A DNA stretch of 39,394 nt from Gammaproteobacteria bacterium. GTDB lineage: Bacteria; Pseudomonadota; Gammaproteobacteria; SZUA-140. How positions within the stretch are numbered: position 1 is the stretch's first letter; every line of letters begins with the position of its first letter. Position numbers and translations under genes: made by a program. The stretch spans positions 1 through 39,394 of the forward strand of contig JADLET010000054.1 in assembly GCA_020845975.1 (NCBI GenBank). Reading direction: 5' to 3'. A model generated the notes under the pieces. The model did not search any database and had not been told where the DNA came from. It saw only the letters and a program-made list of their open reading frames with translations. Shown here piece after piece: positions 26,069-34,851 of the stretch.

Positions 26069-26174
26069 GCCGCCCTCCCTGTCCCCGCCCGTGAAGCACA
26101 GCGCCGCGCGCCGGTCACGGCGTGAATCCGGCTATACTCGCTCCCCGGCTGCCTCTATAATGCAGCTGCATTCC

Positions 26175-27698
26175 ATGAATACCGTGACACAAAACGCCGC
26201 GCCCGCGACCGTCCCCGAGCAGATCGCCGCCGTCGATCTCGGCTCCAACAGTTTTCACATGATCATCGCGCAGATGCACGGCAGCGGTTTCAAGCTGATC
26301 GACCGCCTGCGCGAACAGGTCCGTCTGGCCGACGGACTCGACAAGTCCCGCAATATGAACGCCGAGGCGCAGGATCGTGCGCTGCAATGCCTCAGCCGTT
26401 TCGGACAGCGACTGACCGGCCTGCCCGCGGAGAATGTACGCATCGTCGGCACGAATACCCTGCGCAGCGCGAAGAACACCGCGGAATTCCTCGACCGCGC
26501 GGAACAGGCCCTGGGTTACCCGATCGAGATCGTCTCCGGCATTGAGGAAGCACGCCTGATCTATAGCGGAGTCGCCCACAGCCTGGCCTCGGACAGCGGC
26601 AGCAACCGCCTGGTCGTGGACATCGGCGGCGGCAGCACCGAAATCATCATCGGCCAGGGATTCACACCCGTATTGATGGAAAGCCTCTACATGGGCTGCA
26701 TCACCCACACCAATCGCTTCTTTCCTGGCGGCAGAATCACCACCAGCGGCCTCGAGCGCGCCCTGCTCGAGGCGCACGTCGAGCTCGAACCCAAGATCGA
26801 GATCTACCGCGAGAAGGGATGGACCAGCGCCATCGGCGCCTCGGGCACCGTGCTCGCCATCAATCGCATCCTCGCCGCGAATGGCTGGGGCAAGGATGGC
26901 ATCACCCTCGCCGGACTGCGCAAGCTGGCCGACGCGATGATCAAGGCCGGAGACGTCAGCCTGCTCCGGCTGGAAGGCCTGAGCCGCGAGCGCGCCGCGA
27001 TACTGCCCGGCGGCGTGGTAATCCTGCTCGCCGTGATCGAGGGTCTCGGCATCGACAAGATGCTCGCCTCCGATGGCGCGCTGCGTGAGGGCCTTCTGTA
27101 TGACCTGATTGGCCGCCATCACGCCGGCGATGTGCGTGACGCCAGCGTGGACGCGCTCATGGCGCGCTATCATGTCGATCGCGAACAGGGCGCGCGCGTG
27201 GAATCCACCGCCCTGAAGTGCCTGGGTCAGGTCGCGCAGGAGTGGAAGCTGGATGAAGACACGCATTCGAACTGGCTCGGCTGGGCGGCGCGCCTGCACG
27301 AACTCGGGCTCGACATCGCCCACAGCCATTACCAGAGGCATGGCGCCTATGTGATCGCGAACGCCGATCTCGCCGGCTTTTCCTTCCAGGAACAGAAGCT
27401 GCTCGCCTCGCTGGTCCTCGCCCACCGGCGCAAGTTCCCCACGCGCGAATTCAAGGAACTCAAGAGCATCTGGGGCAAACAGGCCGAACGCCTCGCGCTG
27501 CTGCTGCGCCTCGCCGCGGTGCTGCACCGCAGCCGCAACGCGGTGCCCCTGCCTGATTTCAGCCTGTCCGGGGATAAGCGCCGCATGACCCTGCGCCTGC
27601 CCGCCGGCTGGCTGGACGCCCACCCGCTCACCCGCACTGATCTCGAACGCGAGGCGCAGCATCTCGCGCAGATCGATGTCACGCTGGAATATTCCTGA
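26175..27698 (+). CDS. ppx: Exopolyphosphatase (Ppx/GppA family)
   Basis: IAAVDLGSNSFHMIIAQ, VGTNTLRSAKNTAEFL, VSGIEEARLIYSGVAHSL, LVVDIGGGSTEIIIG; start taken at MNTVTQ because TATAAT (26156-26161) overlaps the other ATG at 26160. Confidence 0.93.
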   Translation: MNTVTQNAAPATVPEQIAAVDLGSNSFHMIIAQMHGSGFKLIDRLREQVRLADGLDKSRNMNAEAQDRALQCLSRFGQRLTGLPAENVRIVGTNTLRSAKNTAEFLDRAEQALGYPIEIVSGIEEARLIYSGVAHSLASDSGSNRLVVDIGGGSTEIIIGQGFTPVLMESLYMGCITHTNRFFPGGRITTSGLERALLEAHVELEPKIEIYREKGWTSAIGASGTVLAINRILAANGWGKDGITLAGLRKLADAMIKAGDVSLLRLEGLSRERAAILPGGVVILLAVIEGLGIDKMLASDGALREGLLYDLIGRHHAGDVRDASVDALMARYHVDREQGARVESTALKCLGQVAQEWKLDEDTHSNWLGWAARLHELGLDIAHSHYQRHGAYVIANADLAGFSFQEQKLLASLVLAHRRKFPTREFKELKSIWGKQAERLALLLRLAAVLHRSRNAVPLPDFSLSGDKRRMTLRLPAGWLDAHPLTRTDLEREAQHLAQIDVTLEYS

Positions 27699-27819
27699 TT
27701 CCCGCGAACGCGACGCGACAAGCGCGCCACGCCATGACTGCGCCGGCGAGCGGCGGCGACCAGACATCAAACGCCCGGGGGAAGCCTCGGGACAGATCTG
27801 AATTCCGCCTCCGCCCCTG

Positions 27820-28740
27820 TCAGGCCTCCGCAGCCAGACGCAGCAACGGAGGCGGTGCGCACGCAATGACCATCGGATGGCCTCCGTGCGGATGGCGGAA
27901 ACGCAGCTCGGCGGAATGGAGGTGATAACCCGGATCCCCGGGCAGAGCGCGCGTCTCCGGCGCGGGCCGGCCGCCGGCGACATACAGCGGATCGCCCAGC
28001 AGCGGATGACCGGCACAGGCGAGATGGATGCGGATCTGATGCGGCCGACCGGTGGCGATGTCCACATCGCACAGAAACGCGTCCGCCCTCCGCTCCAGCA
28101 CCGTCACCCGCGAACACGCCGGCTTGCCGCCGGGCGCGGCGGCATGGAGGTTGCCGAGCACGGCGTGCGGCACCGGACCGATAGGCGCATCAATAACCTG
28201 CTCGTCCCAGGCGGGACAGCCTCCCGCAAGCGCGCGGTAACGCTTGCCGACCGCCGACGTAGTCCACTGCCCGATCAGACGTGCCTGTGCGACGGGCGTG
28301 CGCGCGCACAACACCAGCCCCGAAGTCCAGCGCCCGAGGCGGTGCAGCGGCGCGGCGTCCGGCGCGTAGGCACGCACCTGATACAGCAGCGTCGCCTCGA
28401 GAAAATCCGCGCCGGGAAGCGTCGGCAACCCGGCAGGTTTGTCCACCGCCAGCAGATCCTCATCCTCATATACGATCGCAAACGATCGCGGCGCCTCCGG
28501 CTCGACCCAGGGCGGACGACGCCACACCAGTTCACTCCCCCGCCGCAGCACACTGCCGGGGCACGTGGGCAAACCATTGATGAGCACGCGCCCGGCGTCG
28601 ATGCGAGCCGACCACTCGGCAGCCGTGGAGTGGCGGTAACGGCGGGAGAGATAGTCCAGCAGCTTCACGCCATCGGACTCCGGGCCAAGCGTCTCACGAT
28701 AATCGTAGCCCTGGTTCAGGCGCGCGCCAGCGGTGCTCAT
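27820..28740 (-). CDS. RluA-family pseudouridine synthase-like protein
   Basis: S4-like N-terminus, YEDEDLLAVDKPAGLPTLPG, PLHRLGRWTSGLVLCARTPVAQARL, TGRPHQIRIHLACAGHPLLGDPLY; start at MSTAGARL. Confidence 0.88.
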   Translation of the reverse strand: MSTAGARLNQGYDYRETLGPESDGVKLLDYLSRRYRHSTAAEWSARIDAGRVLINGLPTCPGSVLRRGSELVWRRPPWVEPEAPRSFAIVYEDEDLLAVDKPAGLPTLPGADFLEATLLYQVRAYAPDAAPLHRLGRWTSGLVLCARTPVAQARLIGQWTTSAVGKRYRALAGGCPAWDEQVIDAPIGPVPHAVLGNLHAAAPGGKPACSRVTVLERRADAFLCDVDIATGRPHQIRIHLACAGHPLLGDPLYVAGGRPAPETRALPGDPGYHLHSAELRFRHPHGGHPMVIACAPPPLLRLAAEA

Positions 28741-28753
28741 AACTCTCGCCACC

Positions 28754-30730
28754 TCACTCCTGCGGTCGTGGTGGAGTGGCCGCGTCATCGGGCGCGGAAT
28801 CTCCCGATGAAACGGAGTGCGGCTCTTCCGCCGTAGCCGCCAGCCCGCTCAACGCTCCCGCCCGGGCCCCCGGCTCGCCGACAATTGCCTCGGGCAGGAA
28901 TCCACCCGCCTGACAGCTCCACAAGCGATAATAGGCGCCGCCGCGCGCCAGCAGATCGGCATGCTCGCCGTCCTCGACAATGCGGCCGTCCTCGAAGACC
29001 AGGATGCGATCCAGATGCGCGATGGTCGACAGACGGTGCGCGACGACGATAACAGTCTTGCCCCGCATGACCGTGTCCAGCGTCTCCTGGATGGCGTGCT
29101 CGGTGATCGAATCCAGCGCCGAGGTGGCCTCGTCAAGGATCAGGATGGGCGCGTTCTTGAGGATGACGCGCGCGATCGCAATGCGCTGACGCTGGCCACC
29201 CGAGAGCTTCACGCCGCGCTCGCCGACCAGCGAGTCGTAACCTTCCCTGACCTGCATGATGAATTCGTGCGCATGGGCCTGCCGGGCGGCCTCGATCACC
29301 TCGGCGTCGCTGGCCTCCAGGCGTCCGTAGCGGATGTTCTCGCGCAGCGTCCGGTGGAACAATCCCGGATCTTGCGGAATCAGGCTCAACTGCGAGTGCA
29401 GCGCATCCTGCGTCATCGCACGGATGTCGACGCCGTCGATGAGGATCGCGCCGCCCTGCGGATCGTACAGGCGCAGGATCAGACTCACGAAGCTCGACTT
29501 GCCCGAGCCCGACAAGCCGACCAGACCGACGCGCTGGCCGGCCGGGATGCGAATGCTGAGCCCGTCGAACACCTTGCGTGCCGGCGTATAGCCGAATTCG
29601 ACCGTGCGGAATTCGATCTCGCCGCGCCGGATTGTCACCGGCCGCGCCTCCGGAAGATCCACCAGCTCATGCTCCCGCATGATGGTATGCACGCCGTTCG
29701 AGACATTGCCGACATACTCGAAGAACTCGAGAAAGCGCCGCGCCAGGTTACGCGCCTCGTTGATCACCAGCAGCGACAGGCTGACCGCCAGCACGAAATC
29801 TCCGACGCCGATCTGTCCCTGCCCCCACAGGCGCAGCGCGTAATACAACAAACCGATCTTGAGCACCGCCGCCGCCGAGAACTGAAACCAGCGGATACGC
29901 TCGGAATAGTGGTGCGATACCAGGATCGCCTTCATCTCGCGCATCAGATAGCGCTCCAGATTGTCGCGCTCGAAACCGAGGCGCGCGAACAGCCGCGCGC
30001 TCACCAGATTGCTCACCGAATCCACCACGGTGCCAGTGGTCTCGCTGCGCGCGGCCGCAGCCACCTGCGCGAACGGCCGGCAGCGCCGCGCCAGAAGGTA
30101 GGAGACGCCGATGAAGAACACCGCCCAGGCCAGCGCGAACCAGCCGAGCTGCGCGTGCGCCTGGAACAGCAGCACCACGGCGACACTGATGACGATGACG
30201 ATGGGCCAGAACTCCGTAATCAGCGCCCACAGGGTCTGCGTCACACCCATCGAGGTCTCCGAGATACGATGCGCCAGGGCGCCCGCGAAGTTACTGCTGA
30301 AATAACGGTAGGAATGATGTTGAAGGTAATGGTATATCGCGCGCGTCACCGCCTGGCGCTGGCGCGGCCCGAGCCGGATCTGGATCGCGCCCGCGAGGCG
30401 ACCGAAGATCAGCTCACCGATGCAGAATGCGATGAACAGCAGCAATGGGCCCTGCAGATGGGCGACTACCTCCATCGAGGTCTCCTGCGCCCCCGTCACA
30501 CTCTTGATAATGCGCGCGAGCGCATAGGGAATCAGGATGCCGCAGGTGGCGTTCGCGGTCTCGAACGCCAGCATGCCGAAATACCACCAGCGGTAGCGGG
30601 CGACGAAATACCATATGAAATGAAACGGATTTGCCGGCAATTCGGGCGTGCCGGGCGCGCGCTGATGAATCTGAATCGCGGGATCCTCGGGCGGGGGGGG
30701 TAACACGGACGGCCAATCGACGACCGCCAT
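28754..30730 (-). CDS. ABC transporter, fused permease/ATPase (exporter type)
   Basis: 658 aa; TMD1-type membrane domain, Walker A GLSGSGKSS, signature LSGGQRQRIAIAR, Walker B ILILDEATSALD. Confidence 0.94.
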   Translation of the reverse strand: MAVVDWPSVLPPPPEDPAIQIHQRAPGTPELPANPFHFIWYFVARYRWWYFGMLAFETANATCGILIPYALARIIKSVTGAQETSMEVVAHLQGPLLLFIAFCIGELIFGRLAGAIQIRLGPRQRQAVTRAIYHYLQHHSYRYFSSNFAGALAHRISETSMGVTQTLWALITEFWPIVIVISVAVVLLFQAHAQLGWFALAWAVFFIGVSYLLARRCRPFAQVAAAARSETTGTVVDSVSNLVSARLFARLGFERDNLERYLMREMKAILVSHHYSERIRWFQFSAAAVLKIGLLYYALRLWGQGQIGVGDFVLAVSLSLLVINEARNLARRFLEFFEYVGNVSNGVHTIMREHELVDLPEARPVTIRRGEIEFRTVEFGYTPARKVFDGLSIRIPAGQRVGLVGLSGSGKSSFVSLILRLYDPQGGAILIDGVDIRAMTQDALHSQLSLIPQDPGLFHRTLRENIRYGRLEASDAEVIEAARQAHAHEFIMQVREGYDSLVGERGVKLSGGQRQRIAIARVILKNAPILILDEATSALDSITEHAIQETLDTVMRGKTVIVVAHRLSTIAHLDRILVFEDGRIVEDGEHADLLARGGAYYRLWSCQAGGFLPEAIVGEPGARAGALSGLAATAEEPHSVSSGDSAPDDAATPPRPQE

Positions 30731-30808
30731 ACCTTGTGACGGAATTATATCACCCGTAATGATACGAACTTCCCGAAAAAATCAGAGTCGTTCCTATGCG
30801 CTGTCGCG

Positions 30809-30837
30809 TTGTCACGGGGAGAGCCGCGGGCTATCAT
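30809..30837 (+). promoter_or_regulatory. Predicted sigma70 promoter of the OmpA-like gene
   Basis: TTGTCA (30809-30814)-N17-TATCAT (30832-30837), upstream of the ATG at 30924. Confidence 0.5.
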
Positions 30838-30923
30838 CACCCTGCGCTGACGCTGCACCGATTTCCCTGGGGCGGACGACCCCGCGACGAAGCGCCCCCC
30901 CAATTCGACTGGAGAACCTCTGA

Positions 30924-32162
30924 ATGAAAGCAATTGCAAGCTCCCGCCTCCGACTGCCCCTTGCCCTCGCATCGACCGTCGCGCTGACCAGCGTCGCCGC
31001 GCACGACCATGCGGACGGCGATTGGTATCTCTCTCCGGCGCTAAACTATGTCATCGCCGACGATGACCGCGAAGCGGACGACGATGCGGGCTTCCAGATC
31101 GGGCTCGGCCGCCAGCTGAACGAGGCCTGGAACCTGGAGGGGAACCTCGAGATCGACACGCTGGACCGCGAGAACGGCAACAATGAATTCAAACAACGCG
31201 GCCTCGCCCTCGACGGCCTGTACTTCTTCGACCGCAATCCCGGCTTCGCGCCCTACGCCCTCGTCGGCGCCGGCGTGCTGAATACGCGCTTCGACGGCGA
31301 GAAGGGCACCAATCCGATGGTAAATGCCGGCCTCGGTTTCCTGTCGAACGCCCTGAGCGATACTGTCGCCCTGCGCGCGGAGGCCCGTTACCGGTATGAC
31401 GGTGACAATGAGAGCCTCGCCAGCGAGGATGCGTTCGGAGACTGGATCATCAGCCTGGGCGTGAACATCCCGCTGGGCGGTGACCCGGCGCCGGCAGCGG
31501 TCCCGGCAGTGGCCGCCATGGCGGAACCCGCGCCGGCAGCGGCGCCGCTCGACAGCGATAACGACGGCGTCAACGACAGCACTGACGCCTGTCCAAACTC
31601 GCCGGCCGGCGCAAAAGTAGATGCGCGTGGTTGCGATCTGGACAGTGACAGCGATGGCGTGCCGGACAGCTCGGATCGTTGCCCGGACTCCCCGGTCGGC
31701 ACCAGGGTCGACGCGCACGGTTGCGAGGTGGACAGTGACGGCGACGGCGTCATCGACAGCAAGGACCGCTGCCCCGACACCGCCGCGGGCGTGAAGGTGG
31801 ACGTGCGCGGCTGCGAGATCAAGGAAGTCATCGAACTGCCGGGCGTGAACTTCGAAACCGGCTCGGCGCAACTGGTCACCGCATCAGCCTCAGTCCTCGA
31901 CGAGGCCGCCGGGACCCTGATCAAGCATCCGGAGATCAAGGCGGAAGTGGCGGGTCATACCGACAATACCGGTGCGCATGCCTTCAACGTGGACCTCTCA
32001 CAGCGACGCGCTGAAACGGTGATGCAATACCTGGTCGCCAAGGGCGTCCCGGCGGGCAATCTGACTGCCCGCGGTTACGGTCCCGACCAGCCGGTGGCGG
32101 ACAACGCAACGAAAGACGGCCGCGCGGCCAACCGTCGCGTGGAACTGAGGATCGCCAAGTAA
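30924..32162 (+). CDS. OmpA-family outer membrane protein with thrombospondin type 3 repeats
   Basis: N-terminal OmpA-like beta-barrel, three DSDxDGVxDSxDxCPxxPxGxxVDxxGC repeats, OmpA C-terminal domain (VAGHTDNTGAHAFNVDLSQRRAETVMQYLVAKGV...GPDQPVADNATKDGRAANRRVEL). Confidence 0.95.
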   Translation: MKAIASSRLRLPLALASTVALTSVAAHDHADGDWYLSPALNYVIADDDREADDDAGFQIGLGRQLNEAWNLEGNLEIDTLDRENGNNEFKQRGLALDGLYFFDRNPGFAPYALVGAGVLNTRFDGEKGTNPMVNAGLGFLSNALSDTVALRAEARYRYDGDNESLASEDAFGDWIISLGVNIPLGGDPAPAAVPAVAAMAEPAPAAAPLDSDNDGVNDSTDACPNSPAGAKVDARGCDLDSDSDGVPDSSDRCPDSPVGTRVDAHGCEVDSDGDGVIDSKDRCPDTAAGVKVDVRGCEIKEVIELPGVNFETGSAQLVTASASVLDEAAGTLIKHPEIKAEVAGHTDNTGAHAFNVDLSQRRAETVMQYLVAKGVPAGNLTARGYGPDQPVADNATKDGRAANRRVELRIAK

Positions 32163-32229
32163 GCAGGAGACCACCCCGGCATCCCTGACGCGGGAAGAAT
32201 TTTCCCAGGTCGTTCGCCTGAGTCCCCTG

Positions 32230-32631
32230 GTGTCAATCGATCTCGTAGTGCGCGACGAGACGCGACGCATGTTGCTCGGCCTGCGCGAAAACCGCCCGGC
32301 GCAGCATTGCTGGTTCGTCCCCGGCGGGCGCATCGGCAAGAATGAACGCATCGAGGCGGCATTCCGCCGCATCAGCAGGATGGAGCTCGGCCGTGAGCTT
32401 TCCGCGGAAAATGCGCGCTTCCTCGGGGTATTCGAGCACCTGTATGACGACAACTTCGCCAGCATGCCCGGCTTCGGAACCCACTATATCGTCCTCGCCT
32501 ACGCCATCGACGAACCCGGAGGCTTCGATCTCCCGGTCGAACAGCACAGTCGCTACGACTGGATGACGGAGGACGACGTCCTCTGCCGGCCGGACGTGCA
32601 TCCCTACGTGCGCGCCTATTGCGGGCGATGA
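32230..32631 (+). CDS. GDP-mannose mannosyl hydrolase-like Nudix protein (start codon uncertain)
   Basis: RPAQHCWFVPGGRIGKNERIEAAFRRISRMELG ... FEHLYDDNFASMPGFGTHYIVLAY matches the variant Nudix box of E. coli Gmm/NudD; homology continues upstream of the GTG at 32230 (LTREEFSQVVRLSPLVSID). Confidence 0.85.
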   Translation: MSIDLVVRDETRRMLLGLRENRPAQHCWFVPGGRIGKNERIEAAFRRISRMELGRELSAENARFLGVFEHLYDDNFASMPGFGTHYIVLAYAIDEPGGFDLPVEQHSRYDWMTEDDVLCRPDVHPYVRAYCGR

Positions 32632-32758
32632 GCCTGCGCGCACCCGTCCAGTACTCGCGCATGGACAGCACGCCGCCCATCGCATCCGCCTGACAAGATA
32701 GCGCGGCGGGCCAGATCGCCGCGGGCGAAGCCACGTTTGATGCGTCCATAATATATGG

Positions 32759-32787
32759 TTGACGATATATATGGATTGCCATATATT
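32759..32787 (+). promoter_or_regulatory. Predicted arsR promoter overlapped by an operator-like inverted repeat
   Basis: TTGACG (32759-32764)-N17-TATATT (32782-32787), with ATATATGG-ATTG-CCATATAT (32767-32786) across spacer and -10; a related CCATAATATATGG lies at 32746-32758. Confidence 0.7.
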
Positions 32788-32794
32788 GCACGTC

Positions 32795-33148
32795 ATGCTA
32801 CCCGACACCCCAACCTTCTTCACCGCCCTCGCCCACCCGCTGCGCCTGCGCGCACTGCTGCTGTTGCACGCCCAGGGCGAGCTGTGCGTCTGCGAGCTGT
32901 GCCATGCGCTCGATGTGTCGCAGCCGATGATCTCGCGTCATCTTGCCCAATTGCGCGCCTGGGGCGTCGTCAGTGACCGGCGCCAGGGGCTATGGATCCA
33001 CTACCGCCTCCATCCCGACCTGCCGGACTGGGCGCTCAATATCCTGCGCGAAACCGCGCGCGCCAAGACGCAGGACACTCCATTCGCGGACGACCAGGCG
33101 GCGCTAACGGCCATGCCTAACCGTCCGGGCGCGCCGCGCTGCGCCTGA
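32795..33148 (+). CDS. arsR: ArsR-family transcriptional regulator
   Basis: LAHPLRLRALLLLHAQGELCVCELCHALDVSQPMISRHLAQLRAWGVVSDRRQGLWIHYRL; ELCVCELC As(III)-binding motif; start at ATG 32795. Confidence 0.93.
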   Translation: MLPDTPTFFTALAHPLRLRALLLLHAQGELCVCELCHALDVSQPMISRHLAQLRAWGVVSDRRQGLWIHYRLHPDLPDWALNILRETARAKTQDTPFADDQAALTAMPNRPGAPRCA

Positions 33149-33216
33149 CACGACGGAACGACCGACATGGCCGGCGAATATCTGCACATCCATTCCATCA
33201 ACGTGGGGCCGTGGTC

Positions 33217-33729
33217 ATGACCAGCAAATCGTTCAACGTACTGTTTCTGTGCACGGGAAATTCGGCGCGCAGCATCTTCGCCGAATGCCTGATCAACCGC
33301 CTGGGAAGAGGGACATTCCGCGGCTACAGCGCGGGCAGTCACCCGAAGGGCAGGATTCATCCCCGGGCCATCCATGAACTGGAGCGCAACAACCACCTGA
33401 CCGACGGGCTGCGCAGCAAGGACTGGAGCGAATTCTCCGTACCCGGCGCGCCGCGCATGGATTTCGTCTTTACCGTCTGCGATCGCGCGGCGGCGGAGGT
33501 CTGCCCGGTATGGCCGGGCCAGCCCATGACGGCGCATTGGGGCGTCGAGGATCCGGTCGCCGTCGAGGGGGATGACATCACGCAAAAGGCCGCGTTCGCA
33601 ATCGCCTTTCGCGAGCTTCAGAATCGCATCGCCATCTTCGTCAACCTGCCCTTCAAGTCGCTGGACAGGCTGCGCCTGCAGGAAAAGCTGGACGAGATCG
33701 GCCGCATCCGGCTATCCGACAAGGATTAG
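33217..33729 (+). CDS. arsC: Arsenate reductase, LMW-PTP (thioredoxin-coupled) type
   Basis: VLFLCTGNSARSIFAECLINRLG P-loop (CxxxxxR), FVFTVCDRAAAEVCPVWPGQPMTAHWGVEDP. Confidence 0.93.
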   Translation: MTSKSFNVLFLCTGNSARSIFAECLINRLGRGTFRGYSAGSHPKGRIHPRAIHELERNNHLTDGLRSKDWSEFSVPGAPRMDFVFTVCDRAAAEVCPVWPGQPMTAHWGVEDPVAVEGDDITQKAAFAIAFRELQNRIAIFVNLPFKSLDRLRLQEKLDEIGRIRLSDKD

Positions 33730-33746
33730 CCGGCGGCGCCACGGCG

Positions 33747-34820
33747 ATGAGCGCGCAATGCGAGATCGCGGCCAAACGCGCCACCGCCGGCACGATGGGC
33801 CAGTTCGAACGCTATCTCACCGTGTGGGTGGGCTTGTGCATCGCGGCGGGCATCGCGCTGGGACACTGGTTCCCCGCGCCGTTCCGGGTCATCGGCCAGA
33901 TGGAAGCGGCGCAGGTAAACCTGCCTGTGGCCCTGCTCATCTGGCTGATGATCATCCCGATGCTGTTGAGGGTCGACTTCGGGGCCCTGCACCGGGTGAA
34001 GGAGCACTGGCGGGGCATCGGCGTCACGCTCGTCATCAACTGGGCGGTCAAGCCCTTCTCGATGGCGTTCCTCGCCTGGGTTTTCATCCGCGGCATATTC
34101 GCGCCGTACCTGCCGGCCGACCAGCTGGATGCGTATGTCGCGGGGCTGATCCTGCTGGCGGCGGCGCCGTGCACGGCGATGGTGTTTGTCTGGAGCCGCC
34201 TCTCCGGCGGAGACGCCAACTTCACGCTCTCCCAGGTCGCGCTGAACGACACCATCATGATCTTCGCCTTCGCGCCGATCGTCGGCTTGCTGCTCGGTCT
34301 CTCGGCGATCACGGTGCCGTGGAATACGCTTCTCCTCTCGGTCGCGCTCTACATCGTACTGCCGGTGCTGTTCGCCCAGTGGTGGCGGCGCCGGATCCTG
34401 CGCCGCGGCGGTGAAGCGGCGCTGAAGACACTGCTCGAGGCCTTGCACCCGCTCTCGCTCGCCGCCCTGCTCGCGACGCTCGTGCTCCTGTTCGGCTTCC
34501 AGGGCGAACAGATCCTGCGCCAGCCGCTGGTAATCGCGCTGCTGGCCGTGCCGATCCTGATCCAGGTCTATTTCAACTCCGGCCTCGCCTACCTGCTGAA
34601 CCGACGGTTCGGCGTGGCCCACAACGTGGCGGCGCCGTCCGCGCTGATCGGGGCGAGCAATTTCTTTGAACTGGCGGTGGCGACCGCCATCGTGCTGTTC
34701 GGATTCGATTCCGGCGCGGCCCTGGCTACCGTGGTGGGCGTGCTGGTGGAGGTCCCCGTGATGTTGTCGGTGGTGAGGATCGTCAATTCCACGCGGGGCT
34801 GGTACGAGCGCGGCGCCTGA
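33747..34820 (+). CDS. arsB: ACR3-family arsenite efflux transporter
   Basis: 10-TM permease; LLIWLMIIPMLLRVDFGALHRVKEHWRGIGVTLVINWAVKPFSMAFLAW, LAAAPCTAMVFVWSRLSGGDANFTLSQVALND. Confidence 0.95.
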   Translation: MSAQCEIAAKRATAGTMGQFERYLTVWVGLCIAAGIALGHWFPAPFRVIGQMEAAQVNLPVALLIWLMIIPMLLRVDFGALHRVKEHWRGIGVTLVINWAVKPFSMAFLAWVFIRGIFAPYLPADQLDAYVAGLILLAAAPCTAMVFVWSRLSGGDANFTLSQVALNDTIMIFAFAPIVGLLLGLSAITVPWNTLLLSVALYIVLPVLFAQWWRRRILRRGGEAALKTLLEALHPLSLAALLATLVLLFGFQGEQILRQPLVIALLAVPILIQVYFNSGLAYLLNRRFGVAHNVAAPSALIGASNFFELAVATAIVLFGFDSGAALATVVGVLVEVPVMLSVVRIVNSTRGWYERGA

Positions 34821-34851
34821 CGGCGAGTTGCAGGAATAGAGGAGAAGTGAG

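Noticed and set aside
26115-28067. 650-aa minus-strand ORF
   Set aside because: Antisense to ppx and overlapping the RluA-like gene out of frame.
28817-30703. 628-aa plus-strand ORF
   Set aside because: Antisense to the clearly identified ABC transporter; Arg/Gln/His-rich with no motifs.
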